DNA of 36,311 nt from assembly GCA_945861225.1 (NCBI GenBank), contig CAMATU010000015.1:1-36311 (forward strand). The letters run 5' to 3'. This DNA is from Klebsiella pneumoniae (lineage in GTDB: Bacteria > Pseudomonadota > Gammaproteobacteria > Ga0077536). Below, in pieces: positions 26,756 to 36,311 of this stretch (positions within the stretch are counted from its first letter, which is position 1; every line of letters starts with the position of its first letter). The notes beneath the pieces were generated by a model. That model was not told the DNA's origin, searched no databases, and saw only the letters and a program-made list of their open reading frames with translations. The translations under genes and the position numbers were made by a program.

Positions 26756-27619
26756 TTGAATAAGAAACGCGCTCTTGGGCGAGGACTAGATGCGTTACTC
26801 GGCATCGGCGCGGACCGCCCTACCCCTGAAGAGCGGCACGGCGACAGTTTGCGGCACCTTTCGATTGATCTTATTCAGCGTGGCAAGTTTCAGCCACGGC
26901 TGACCATCAAGCCCGAATCGTTGCAGGAACTCGCCGATTCGATCAGGGCGCAAGGCATTGTTCAGCCCATCGTGGTGCGCCCGCTCGGCGACAGCGGCCG
27001 TTATGAATTGATCGCGGGCGAGCGGCGCTGGCGCGCGGCGCAATTGGCGGGATTGCAAGAACTGCCGGCGATTGTGAAGTCAGTTCCCGATCGCACGGTG
27101 ATGAGCATTGCGCTGATCGAAAACATCCAGCGCGAACAGCTGAATCCCCTGGAAGAGGCGCAAGCGCTGCAACGGCTGCTCAACGAATTCGGGATGACCC
27201 ACCAGGACGTCGCAGAAGCAATTGGTCGGTCGCGCGCGGCGGTTTCGAATTTGTTACGGCTGCTGGACCTCGGCAGCGAGGCGCGTGCTTTACTGGAAGC
27301 CGGGCAACTCGAAATGGGTCACGCGCGCGCGCTACTCTCTTTGCAGCACGGCGAGCAGGCGCGCTTAGCCTCGCATGTAGCCGAGCGCGGCCTGTCAGTG
27401 CGCGCGACTGAAAAACTGGTCCGCCAGGCCATGGCCGGTACGCCCACGAACACGCCTGTGCGCGACCAAGATCCCAATGTCCGGAAACTTGAAGGGGAAC
27501 TGGGTGAGCGGCTGGGTGCTTCAGTGCGCATCAAACACGGGCGCAAGGGCCGTGGTGAATTGCTGATCCGCTATAACTCACTCGATGAGCTGGACGGTAT
27601 CCTGGCGCATATCCGCTAA
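26756..27619 (+). CDS. parB: Chromosome partitioning protein ParB (Spo0J family, CTPase)
   Basis: A 287-residue parS-binding CTPase clamp. The start is a TTG at 26756 with AGGAT 7 nt upstream, giving the family-typical NKKRALGRGLDALLG opening; the frame is open further upstream, but that lies inside parA. The N-terminal CTP-binding domain has GERRWRAAQLAG, ALIENIQREQLNPLEEA follows, and a helix-turn-helix spans about MTHQDVAEAIGRSRAAVSNLLRLL. The C-terminal dimer domain closes it. No full parS palindrome (TGTTTCACGTGAAACA type) is found in the window. Confidence 0.95.
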   Translation: MNKKRALGRGLDALLGIGADRPTPEERHGDSLRHLSIDLIQRGKFQPRLTIKPESLQELADSIRAQGIVQPIVVRPLGDSGRYELIAGERRWRAAQLAGLQELPAIVKSVPDRTVMSIALIENIQREQLNPLEEAQALQRLLNEFGMTHQDVAEAIGRSRAAVSNLLRLLDLGSEARALLEAGQLEMGHARALLSLQHGEQARLASHVAERGLSVRATEKLVRQAMAGTPTNTPVRDQDPNVRKLEGELGERLGASVRIKHGRKGRGELLIRYNSLDELDGILAHIR

Positions 27620-27670
27620 GCGTCGAGCGGCAACGGCGGCAGTGTTTAACGATCTGCGCCGACTGAGTAT

Positions 27671-27700
27671 TTGACGCGTGCAAACAGATCTCACTACAAT
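27671..27700 (+). promoter_or_regulatory. Sigma-70 promoter ahead of the atp operon
   Basis: TTGACG (27671-27676, 5 of 6 to consensus) and TACAAT (27695-27700, 5 of 6) are separated by 18 bp. The predicted start is near 27707, 45 nt before the atpI ATG. It is the only good sigma-70-like pair in the 132-bp spacer between parB and atpI and should drive the whole atp operon. Confidence 0.72.
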
Positions 27701-27751
27701 CCGCCACCCTTGCGATATTGCACTGCAAGGTGAGGCGCGGCAGGGCGCGCC

Positions 27752-28126
27752 ATGACCCGCACCCACTGGACGCAGTCTCTGTTGATCACAGTCGGCCTGC
27801 AGTGGGGTCTGGTGATTTTCTGCAGTGCGCTTGCGTGGCTGATGAATTTTGATAGCGCGCGATCAATGTTTGCGGGCGGAGCTGCCGTCGCCCTTCCGAA
27901 CGCAGTGCTGGCGGGCTACCTGTGGCTCAAAGCGCGTAAAGTGCGGGCCCTCTCCGCCGCGACATTTCTCGGGGGAGAAATGTGCAAACTGGGCGGTACC
28001 TTGGTGGCGTTCTATGCAGTGATGCACTGGATGGGCGCAAAAATGGTCTGGCCGGCGCTCATCATTGGCGTGATCGTCGCCTTGAAGGCGCAGTGGCTGG
28101 CAGTGTGGTTTACACGGGACCCGTAA
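27752..28126 (+). CDS. atpI: ATP synthase subunit I (AtpI)
   Basis: A 124-residue membrane protein with four hydrophobic segments (about 11-30, 38-58, 68-90, 97-118). AtpI-family proteins assist assembly of the c-ring and are not part of the finished enzyme. The VALPNAVLAGYLWLKARKV segment and the GGEMCKLGG region are family-like. The ribosome site is poor (GGGCGCGCC). It is the first gene of the atp operon, and a strong hairpin follows its stop. Confidence 0.87.
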   Translation: MTRTHWTQSLLITVGLQWGLVIFCSALAWLMNFDSARSMFAGGAAVALPNAVLAGYLWLKARKVRALSAATFLGGEMCKLGGTLVAFYAVMHWMGAKMVWPALIIGVIVALKAQWLAVWFTRDP

Positions 28127-28132
28127 GAATCT

Positions 28133-28155
28133 CCAGTCTGCCGGCGGCAGACTGG
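28133..28155 (+). promoter_or_regulatory. Strong hairpin between atpI and atpB
   Basis: A perfect 10-bp stem (CCAGTCTGCC at 28133-28142, GGCAGACTGG at 28146-28155) with a 3-nt loop lies 6 nt past the atpI stop. There is no U-run, so full termination is unlikely. It may protect or separate the atpI part of the message from the highly expressed subunit genes, or act as an RNase processing point. Confidence 0.55.
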
Positions 28156-28211
28156 TCCGGGCCGCGCAAATTAAGCGAACCGAATTCGAAATTTTGAAAC
28201 TCAAGTAAAGC

Positions 28212-29024
28212 ATGGCAGCAGAACACGCGGCACACGCGCTGACCCCCACCGGGTACATCCAGCATCATCTGACATTCAGGACCTTGCCCGGCGACTCGCC
28301 GTTCTGGACCCTGCACGTGGATACGTTGGTGATGTCTGCACTGTTGGGACTGGTGGCCTTTGGATTTCTGTTCTGGGTGGTGCGCGGCGCCACGGCTGGT
28401 GTGCCGTCCAAGCGGCAAGCCTTCGTCGAACTCGCGATTGACTTCGTCAACGAGCAAGCAAAAAGTATCTATCACGGCGACATCCGTTTTATCGCACCCC
28501 TGGCGTTGACGGTATTCGTGTGGGTTTTGCTGATGAATGCGATGGATTTTCTGCCGGTGGACATCATGGCTTATATCTACCGTCATGCCTTTGGTCTGGA
28601 AAATTGGCGCCAGGTCCCGACTGCCGACGTCAACACCACCTTCGCGCTGGCGCTCACTGTATGGCTACTGATGATTTTCTTCAGTTTCAAAGCGAAGGGC
28701 GTCGGTGGATTCTTTCACGAAATGTTCTGCGCCCCGTTTGGCAACAATCCATTTTTATGGATCTTCAATTTCCTGTTCAATCTTGTTGAGTACATCTCGA
28801 AGCCCCTGTCTCACAGTCTGCGGCTTTACGGCAACATGTACGCTGGTGAAATCATTTTTCTGCTCTTGGGACTGTGGGCCGCGACAGGTGTCGCGGGCAC
28901 ACTGTTCGGCGCCATTCTGTCTGCTGGGTGGGCCATTTTTCATATTCTGATCGTCGCACTTCAAGCGTTCATCTTCATGATGCTGACCATTGTCTACATC
29001 GCGATGGCGCAAGAGAGCCACTGA
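28212..29024 (+). CDS. atpB: ATP synthase Fo subunit a
   Basis: A 270-residue integral membrane subunit (271 in E. coli) that forms the proton half-channels against the c-ring. The key helix contains the essential arginine, Arg204, in [18 protein letters not shown]. The [18 protein letters not shown] segment and the GVGGFFHE region match the family. The C-terminal helix ends near the stop, as expected. The spacer to atpE is 53 bp. Confidence 0.97.
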   Translation: MAAEHAAHALTPTGYIQHHLTFRTLPGDSPFWTLHVDTLVMSALLGLVAFGFLFWVVRGATAGVPSKRQAFVELAIDFVNEQAKSIYHGDIRFIAPLALTVFVWVLLMNAMDFLPVDIMAYIYRHAFGLENWRQVPTADVNTTFALALTVWLLMIFFSFKAKGVGGFFHEMFCAPFGNNPFLWIFNFLFNLVEYISKPLSHSLRLYGNMYAGEIIFLLLGLWAATGVAGTLFGAILSAGWAIFHILIVALQAFIFMMLTIVYIAMAQESH

Positions 29025-29059
29025 GCAGACTTTAGTTTCTGATTCAACGTACTGCCTAG

Positions 29060-29353
<294 letters not shown>

Positions 29354-29391
29354 GCCCCAAACCAAGCTCAAGCGACGGGGAATCGGCAACG

Positions 29392-29862
29392 ATGAATATC
29401 AATTTCACGATGTTCGCGCAGGCTATCTCGTTTGCGATTTTTATTTGGTTCACCGCACAATTTGTGTGGCCACCGCTTATGAAAGCAGTGGAAGAGCGCC
29501 AGAAAAAAATTGCCGATGGATTGGCAGCGGCGGATAAAGGTCAGCAAGAACTTGTCCAGGCACAGAGCCGCGTACAAGAAGCGCTGAGTGGCGCCAAGCA
29601 GCAAAGCCAGGATCTCATCGCCAACGCGCAAAAGCGTGCTGATGAAATGATCGAGCAAGCCAAGGTGACGGCCAAATCCGAAGGCGAGCGGCAGATCGCG
29701 GCGGCGCATGCCAGCATTGAGCAGGAAATCCAGCAAGCGCGGGAAGCGCTGCGCGGACAAGTGGCGGCATTGGCGCTCGCCGGTGCGGAGCAGGTTTTAA
29801 TGCGCGAAGTCGATTTGGCGAAACATAAAGAAGTGCTCGACAAGCTCGGCGCACGACTCTAA
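29392..29862 (+). CDS. atpF: ATP synthase Fo subunit b
   Basis: A 156-residue peripheral stalk subunit, the same length as in E. coli. One N-terminal membrane helix (about 6-26) is followed by a long charged Ala/Glu/Gln-rich coiled coil to the C terminus, where it binds delta. The start ATG at 29392 is preceded by GGGGA; the frame runs further upstream, but that overlaps atpE in another reading frame. A dimer of b links subunit a to the F1 head. Confidence 0.96.
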   Translation: MNINFTMFAQAISFAIFIWFTAQFVWPPLMKAVEERQKKIADGLAAADKGQQELVQAQSRVQEALSGAKQQSQDLIANAQKRADEMIEQAKVTAKSEGERQIAAAHASIEQEIQQAREALRGQVAALALAGAEQVLMREVDLAKHKEVLDKLGARL

Positions 29863-29875
29863 GCAAAGCCACGCC

Positions 29876-30415
29876 ATGCAAGAAAATCTCACCTTAGCGC
29901 GGCCCTATGCGCAGGCGGCTTATGAGCAGGCGCGCTCTGAAGGCGCCTTGCCTGCGTGGTCCGAGGCACTGGCGTTCCTCGCGATGGTAATTGCCGATCC
30001 TGATATGCGGCGCGTGATTCACGACCCTCGGATTGGTCGTGAGCGACTAGTCGAGATGTTATTCGAGCTGGGTGGCACGCGTTTCGGGGGATCGTTTCGA
30101 AACTTCATCAAAGTCTTGAATGCCGCACAACGCCTCGGAATCGCGAGCGAAATCGCGCTGGTATTTGAACGTCAGCGGGCCGACGCAGAGCACATCGCCC
30201 ATGCTGAAATTGTGACCGCTTACCCCTTGAATGCCGCCGAAGAGGCGCGTATCGCGAGCGCGGTAGAGAAGCGCCTTGGCAAGCAAGTCAAAATAAAGCA
30301 GCGCGTCGATCAAGCGCTGATCGGTGGCGCGGTGGTCCGCGTCGGTGACACTGTCTTTGATCTCTCGCTTAAGGGCGGTTTGAGCCAGCTGGCGAATTTG
30401 TTTAATTGGAAATGA
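29876..30415 (+). CDS. atpH: ATP synthase F1 subunit delta
   Basis: A 179-residue stator subunit (177 in E. coli) joining the b dimer to the top of the alpha3beta3 head. The N-terminal six-helix domain starts LTLARPYAQAAYEQAR, and the C-terminal conserved motif is DQALIGGAVVRVGDTVFDLSLKGGLSQL. It lies 13 bp after atpF. The spacer to atpA (57 bp) contains two small overlapping hairpins. Confidence 0.95.
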   Translation: MQENLTLARPYAQAAYEQARSEGALPAWSEALAFLAMVIADPDMRRVIHDPRIGRERLVEMLFELGGTRFGGSFRNFIKVLNAAQRLGIASEIALVFERQRADAEHIAHAEIVTAYPLNAAEEARIASAVEKRLGKQVKIKQRVDQALIGGAVVRVGDTVFDLSLKGGLSQLANLFNWK

Positions 30416-30429
30416 GCCTTACGTCGCGC

Positions 30430-30458
30430 GGGCGCTTAGACGCCCGGCCACAGGCCGG
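30430..30458 (+). promoter_or_regulatory. Tandem hairpins just upstream of atpA
   Basis: GGGCG (30430-30434) pairs with CGCCC (30441-30445), and CCGGCC (30444-30449) pairs with GGCCGG (30453-30458). The two perfect stems share two bases, so at full length they compete. They end 3 nt before the atpA GAGG ribosome site (30462-30465) and could tune atpA translation or mRNA decay. Confidence 0.4.
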
Positions 30459-30472
30459 AACGAGGACATCGC

Positions 30473-32014
30473 ATGCAAATCAGCGCTACTGAAATCAGCG
30501 AACTCATCAAGAAGAAGATTCAGGAGTTCGACCTCGCGACCGAAGCGCGTACCGAAGGAACCGTCGTCAGTTTGTCGGACGGAATCGCGCGCATTCACGG
30601 CCTCTCGGACGTGATGGCGGGCGAAATGATCGAGTTCCCCGGCAATACCTTTGGCCTCGCGCTGAACCTTGAACAGGATTCAGTGGGCGCGGTGGTCATG
30701 GGTGAGTACCAGCACATCAGTGAAGGTGATGTCGTGCGCTGCACGAAGCGCATCTTGGAAGTGCCGGTGGGTGAGGCGTTGCTCGGTCGCGTAGTCAACG
30801 CATTAGGTCAACCGATCGACGGCAAAGGCCCGGTGGAGAGTACGCTGAGTTCGCCGATTGAAAAAATCGCGCCAGGGGTGATTTGGCGAAAATCGGTTTC
30901 GCAGCCAGTACAAACCGGTCTGAAATCGATTGATGCGATGGTGCCGGTCGGTCGCGGGCAGCGTGAGTTGATTATCGGCGATCGCCAGACCGGAAAAACC
31001 GCGGTAGCGATTGATGCCATCATCAATCAGAAAAATACCGGCATTAAGTGTATTTACGTCGCCATCGGGCAGAAGGCGTCGTCGGTTAATACCGTCATTC
31101 GCAAGCTTGAAGAACACGGCGCTATGGGGCATACGATTGTGGTGGCTGCTACGGCCTCTGAATCTGCCGCCATGCAATACATCGCGCCTTATTCCGGTTG
31201 CGCGATGGGCGAGTATTTCCGCGACTCCGGCCAAGACGCGCTGATTATTTACGACGATCTCACCAAGCAGGCCTGGGCCTATCGCCAAATTTCACTGCTG
31301 TTACGCCGGCCACCAGGTCGCGAAGCGTATCCGGGCGATGTGTTCTATCTCCATTCGCGGTTACTCGAACGCGCGGCGCGGGTGAATGAGGCCTATGTCG
31401 AGCGTGAAAGCAAGGGTGCTGTGAAAGGCAAGACCGGCTCGTTGACGGCACTGCCGATCATTGAAACCCAGGCTGGTGACGTATCGGCCTTCGTGCCGAC
31501 TAACGTGATTTCAATTACCGATGGCCAGATTTATCTGGAAACGAATCTCTTCAATTCGGGATTCCGCCCGGCGATTAACGCGGGTCTGTCGGTCTCGCGC
31601 GTCGGTGGCGCAGCGCAGACCAAGATCGTCAAGAAGCTGGGTGGCGGTGTTCGCTTGGCCTTGGCTCAATATCGCGAACTTGCAGCCTTTGCCCAATTCG
31701 CATCAGATCTCGATGAACTCACACGTAAGCAGTTAGATCGCGGCCAGCGCGTCATGGAACTGATGAAGCAGAAGCAGTATTCGCCGCTTTCAGTGGCCGA
31801 GATGGCAGTCTCGCTTTACGCGGTTGACCGTGGCTATATCGATGATGTGGACGTTAAAAAAGTGGGTGCGTTCGAAGCCGCCTTGCACGGCTATATGAAT
31901 AGCAGCAAGGCGCAGCTGATGAAAGATATCAACGAGACCGGTGATTTTTCCGATGCGATTGATAACGAGCTCAAGGAAGCAATCGCGCACTTCAAGCAGA
32001 CCCAAACCTGGTAG
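30473..32014 (+). CDS. atpA: ATP synthase F1 subunit alpha
   Basis: A 513-residue non-catalytic nucleotide-binding subunit, equal in length to E. coli AtpA. The P-loop GDRQTGKT is at 169-176, and the arginine-finger region lies within [15 protein letters not shown]. The N-terminal beta-barrel and C-terminal helical domain are complete. It alternates with beta in the hexameric head. The ribosome site is GAGG, about 8 nt upstream. Confidence 0.98.
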   Translation: MQISATEISELIKKKIQEFDLATEARTEGTVVSLSDGIARIHGLSDVMAGEMIEFPGNTFGLALNLEQDSVGAVVMGEYQHISEGDVVRCTKRILEVPVGEALLGRVVNALGQPIDGKGPVESTLSSPIEKIAPGVIWRKSVSQPVQTGLKSIDAMVPVGRGQRELIIGDRQTGKTAVAIDAIINQKNTGIKCIYVAIGQKASSVNTVIRKLEEHGAMGHTIVVAATASESAAMQYIAPYSGCAMGEYFRDSGQDALIIYDDLTKQAWAYRQISLLLRRPPGREAYPGDVFYLHSRLLERAARVNEAYVERESKGAVKGKTGSLTALPIIETQAGDVSAFVPTNVISITDGQIYLETNLFNSGFRPAINAGLSVSRVGGAAQTKIVKKLGGGVRLALAQYRELAAFAQFASDLDELTRKQLDRGQRVMELMKQKQYSPLSVAEMAVSLYAVDRGYIDDVDVKKVGAFEAALHGYMNSSKAQLMKDINETGDFSDAIDNELKEAIAHFKQTQTW

Positions 32015-32036
32015 TGCCTGAAGCAAGGAAATTCCC

Positions 32037-32897
32037 ATGGCCGTAGGCAAAGAAATCCGAGTCAAAATCGCGAGCGTTCAGAACACGCAGAAGATCACGC
32101 GCGCGATGGAGATGGTCGCGACGAGCAAGATGCGCAAGGCGCAAGAGCGCATGCGCGCCACCCGCCCGTACGCAGAGAAAATGCGCGCAGTGGTCGCGCA
32201 TATCGCGGATGCCCACTCCGAGTACCGGCACCCGTTTCTGATTTCGCGGCCTGTGAAGCGCGTGGGCGTGATCGTGGTGTCCACTGACCGCGGCTTGTGC
32301 GGTGGGCTCAATTCAAACCTGTTTCGGCTTTTAATCCAGCACATCAAGCACTGGCAGGCCGAGCAAGTGGAATTCGAGTTTTGCACGATCGGGCGCAAAG
32401 CCGCGCAATTTTTCCAGCGCATTGGGGGAAGGGTTACCGGCCAGGTCAGCCGAATCGGGGACCAACCGCATATCGAACAATTGATTGGTACCGTCAAGAT
32501 CATGTTGGATGCCTATATGGCCGGCACGATCGACCAACTGTTCGTCGCCTCCAATGATTTCGTGAATTCGATGACACAGAAGGCGGATCTCGAGCAAATG
32601 CTGCCACTCAAAGCAGCGGCCGACAGCGACTTGACCCATCACTGGGATTATCTCTACGAACCTGAAGCGAAGGAAGTGATGGAGCACTTGCTCGCGCGCT
32701 ACATCGAATCCCTGGTGTACCAAAGGGTCGTCGAAAATATCGCCTGCGAGCAGGCTGCGCGGATGGTGGCCATGAAGAGCGCCTCCGATAATGCCGGCAA
32801 GCTCATTAAAGAACTTCAACTGATCTACAACAAAGCCCGCCAGGCTGCGATTACGCAGGAATTGGCTGAGATCGTCAGCGGCGCCGCAGCTGTTTGA
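32037..32897 (+). CDS. atpG: ATP synthase F1 subunit gamma
   Basis: A 286-residue central shaft (287 in E. coli). The N-terminal helix starts [31 protein letters not shown], the central Rossmann-like part has the conserved [13 protein letters not shown], and the C-terminal helix with [12 protein letters not shown] forms the coiled coil inside the head. An AAGGAA ribosome site precedes the ATG. Together with epsilon and the c-ring it forms the rotor. Confidence 0.97.
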   Translation: MAVGKEIRVKIASVQNTQKITRAMEMVATSKMRKAQERMRATRPYAEKMRAVVAHIADAHSEYRHPFLISRPVKRVGVIVVSTDRGLCGGLNSNLFRLLIQHIKHWQAEQVEFEFCTIGRKAAQFFQRIGGRVTGQVSRIGDQPHIEQLIGTVKIMLDAYMAGTIDQLFVASNDFVNSMTQKADLEQMLPLKAAADSDLTHHWDYLYEPEAKEVMEHLLARYIESLVYQRVVENIACEQAARMVAMKSASDNAGKLIKELQLIYNKARQAAITQELAEIVSGAAAV

Positions 32898-32912
32898 CGT
32901 GCGCCGCTTTGA

Positions 32913-34325
<1,413 letters not shown>

Positions 34326-34346
34326 GCGGCGCCCGAAGGAACTTCC

Positions 34347-34766
34347 ATGGCAACCATCAAAGTTGACATTGTCAGCGCAGAGCGCGCAATTTTTTCAGGC
34401 GAAGCCGCGATGGTGTTCGCGCCCGCGCTACTCGGCGAGGTGGGCATTGCGCCGGGTCATGCAGCGCTCCTAACACGGATGGCGCCAGGCGAAGTTCGGG
34501 TCCAGCTCACCAGTGGCGAAGAGCAAGCCTTCTATGTGTCGGGCGGGATGCTCGAAGTGCAACCTAAGGTGGTGACCGTCCTTTCCGATACGGCGATCCG
34601 GGCGCATGATTTAGATGAAGCGGCAGTCCTGAAAGCCAAGCAAGAAGCTGAGGACACGCTTAAAGACCGTTCCGGTGAATTGGACGTCTCTAAAGCGCAG
34701 GCAGAGCTTGCGGAATTGGCAGCACAGCTACTCACCATTCAGCGCCTCCGCCGACGCGGCAGCTAA
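34347..34766 (+). CDS. atpC: ATP synthase F1 subunit epsilon
   Basis: A 139-residue rotor subunit (139 in E. coli) with an N-terminal beta-sandwich that binds gamma and the c-ring and two C-terminal helices (about 88-135) that can inhibit ATP hydrolysis. The ATG is preceded by AAGGAA. It is the last gene of the atp operon. No U-tailed terminator follows; an 8-bp hairpin lies at 34891-34919. Confidence 0.95.
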   Translation: MATIKVDIVSAERAIFSGEAAMVFAPALLGEVGIAPGHAALLTRMAPGEVRVQLTSGEEQAFYVSGGMLEVQPKVVTVLSDTAIRAHDLDEAAVLKAKQEAEDTLKDRSGELDVSKAQAELAELAAQLLTIQRLRRRGS

Positions 34767-34890
34767 ATCGGCCCTACGTACCCGCGCGCTCATCCGCTGT
34801 GGGTGACGTTGCACTCCACCTTGTCGACATTTTTCCGCTAAATAGACCAAGCTCGCGTGGCGAAGGCCGTCGCGACTAGGTCCCGCACTT

Positions 34891-34919
34891 AGAGCAGCGC
34901 GCTTGTTTGGGGCTGCTCT
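34891..34919 (+). terminator. Hairpin between atpC and glmU
   Basis: AGAGCAGC (34891-34898) pairs with GCTGCTCT (34912-34919) around a 13-nt loop. There is no U-run after it. A second small stem, GTCACC-AAC-GGTGAC, lies at 34948-34962 and is followed by a short CTTTT. Neither is a textbook terminator; partial read-through into glmU, or Rho-dependent termination, is possible. The rest of the 254-bp spacer shows no gene. Confidence 0.4.
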
Positions 34920-35020
34920 GCAGGCGAGAATCAAATGCAGGAGTCGCGTCACCAACGGTGACATGACCTTTTCGATCACGCTCACTTAAGCTCGACCGAG
35001 GACAAGAAAGGCGCAACTGA

Positions 35021-36311
35021 ATGAATCTCTGCGTGTGCATTTTGGCAGCGGGACAGGGCAAGCGGATGTACTCCAAAGTGCCCAAAGTATTGCACCGACT
35101 CGCTGGCAAGCCGCTCGTTGGTCACGTGCTTGATTCGGCTGCCGCGCTCACCAAGACCACGCCGGTGGTCATTTATGGGCATGGTGGCGATCAGCTGAAA
35201 CAGTACTACGCGGGACGTGAGATTAGCTGGGTCGAACAGCGTGAACAGCACGGCACAGGGCACGCTGTCAGTCAGGCACTTCCTGCGTTACCGCGCGATG
35301 CCTTTGTGCTAATTCTTTATGGCGATGTGCCACTGCTTTCGACGTCTACTTTGCGAAGTCTGCTCGCGGCGGCAGAAGAAAGCGGCTTTTCTATGTTGAC
35401 TGTCATGCTACCTGATCCCAGCGGATATGGCCGAATCCTCCGCGATAATCACGGCGACATAGCGCGCGTCGTTGAACATAAGGACGCGACCCAGGCGGAA
35501 CTCGCGATCACAGAAGTAAACACCGGCATTCTCGCGGTGCGTGGAGAATATCTGCATCAGTGGCTACCGCGACTAACGAATGACAATGCGCAGGGTGAGT
35601 ATTATTTGACGGACTGCATCGCAATGGCGGTGAGTTCCGGCGTGCGAGTCGTCGGGGTGGCGGCCAATAATGTAAACGAAGTGACTGGCGTTAATAATCG
35701 CGTACAACTGGCTGAACTCGAACGCGCATACCAGCGCGTGCAAGCAGAGGCGCTGATGACCCAGGGCGTCACAGTGCTGGATCCTAGCCGACTCGACATC
35801 CGGGGTACCCTTACCTGTGGTCAGGATGTCACCCTCGATATCAACGGCGTTTTCAGCGGCGATGTGCGGCTTGGTGAGGGTGTTGTCATCGGACCAAATT
35901 GCGTGATCAGCGATTCGGTTTTAGGGGATGGAGTGGAAGTTCTTGCGAACTCGGTGATCGAGAATGCGCGGATCGGTCGTGACGCGCGCATCGGACCTTT
36001 CGCGAGGATTCGGCCAGAAACCGAGCTCGGACCAGAGGTCCACGTAGGGAACTTCGTCGAGATAAAGAAATCCACGATCGCGGCTGGCAGCAAGGTTAAT
36101 CATCTAAGTTATATTGGCGATAGTGAGATTGGCCGCAACGTAAATGTGGGCGCAGGCACGATCACTTGTAATTACGACGGGGCCTTTAAGCATCGCACAG
36201 TGATTGAGGACGATGCCTTCATCGGTTCGGATACACAACTTGTCGCGCCAGTCACCGTCGGCCGTGGTGCGACTATTGGCGCGGGCACCACAGTGACTGA
36301 AAATGTCGCCG
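35021..36311 (+). CDS. glmU: Bifunctional GlmU: GlcN-1-P acetyltransferase / GlcNAc-1-P uridyltransferase (3' end cut by window)
   Basis: 430 codons of an expected 450-460 are present and the frame is open to the window end. The N-terminal pyrophosphorylase starts ILAAGQGKRMYSKVPKVLH, with the family nucleotide loop, and contains QHGTGHAV and YGDVPLL. The C-terminal left-handed beta-helix has repeated hexapeptides from about 260 on, and the acetyltransferase motif GAGTITCNYDG is visible. The enzyme makes UDP-GlcNAc for peptidoglycan and LPS. ATG 35021 is chosen for its family-matching start. Placement after atpC is a common gammaproteobacterial order. Confidence 0.96.
   Translation, partial: MNLCVCILAAGQGKRMYSKVPKVLHRLAGKPLVGHVLDSAAALTKTTPVVIYGHGGDQLKQYYAGREISWVEQREQHGTGHAVSQALPALPRDAFVLILYGDVPLLSTSTLRSLLAAAEESGFSMLTVMLPDPSGYGRILRDNHGDIARVVEHKDATQAELAITEVNTGILAVRGEYLHQWLPRLTNDNAQGEYYLTDCIAMAVSSGVRVVGVAANNVNEVTGVNNRVQLAELERAYQRVQAEALMTQGVTVLDPSRLDIRGTLTCGQDVTLDINGVFSGDVRLGEGVVIGPNCVISDSVLGDGVEVLANSVIENARIGRDARIGPFARIRPETELGPEVHVGNFVEIKKSTIAAGSKVNHLSYIGDSEIGRNVNVGAGTITCNYDGAFKHRTVIEDDAFIGSDTQLVAPVTVGRGATIGAGTTVTENVA

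Overview
The window is a dense stretch of chromosome from a gammaproteobacterium of moderately high GC (about 55-60% by eye). The lineage call rests on gene content and order: lptM-lysA, trxA next to rho, glnA followed by a DUF4124-related secreted protein and ntrB-ntrC, glyQ-glyS-gmhB-plsC, and mnmG-rsmG-parA-parB-atpIBEFHAGDC-glmU. Several protein lengths equal or nearly equal the E. coli ones (GlnA 469, MnmG 629, AtpA 513, AtpF 156 residues). I cannot name a genus. The mnmG-to-atp block usually lies near the replication origin, but neither dnaA nor a convincing oriC is present. No IS element, phage gene, tRNA, rRNA or CRISPR array is visible. Repeats are limited to small palindromic intergenic elements.

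Region 1 (1-3865): the 5' end of a divergent YbbA-type ABC ATPase, tesA, a zinc-ribbon NUDIX hydrolase and a HinT-type HIT protein on the + strand; a perfect 32-bp inverted repeat; rho and trxA on the - strand; then the small lipoprotein gene lptM. Region 2 (3879-9952, + strand): lysA and a nitrogen-control block, glnA - small secreted protein - ntrB - ntrC. The 361-bp glnA upstream region carries a canonical GG-N10-GC sigma-54 promoter, two NtrC-like dyads 31 bp apart and a foldable leader of about 214 nt, so the locus probably encodes its own regulatory loop. Region 3 (9961-17508, - strand): Mg-type hemB; a composite palindromic repeat; the overlapping operon glyQ-glyS-gmhB-plsC; an AlkA-type glycosylase; a MaoC-type hot-dog protein; and a deazaflavin (F420/DDN) family protein.

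Region 4 (17624-22956): an unrecognised 191-residue protein on the + strand, convergent with a four-gene - strand operon: ABC ATPase, six-helix permease, GldG-like protein and DUF4340 protein. This GldA/F/G-like complex of unknown substrate is the least described system here. Region 5 (23297-36311, + strand): mnmG, rsmG, parA, parB, a sigma-70-like promoter, the complete nine-gene F1Fo ATP synthase operon and glmU, which is cut by the window end. Strong hairpins sit between atpI and atpB and between atpH and atpA.

Most of the window is housekeeping. The parts most worth a second look are the glnA control region and leader, the GldG/DUF4340 ABC operon, the F420-family gene, the palindromic repeats and the structured region upstream of mnmG.
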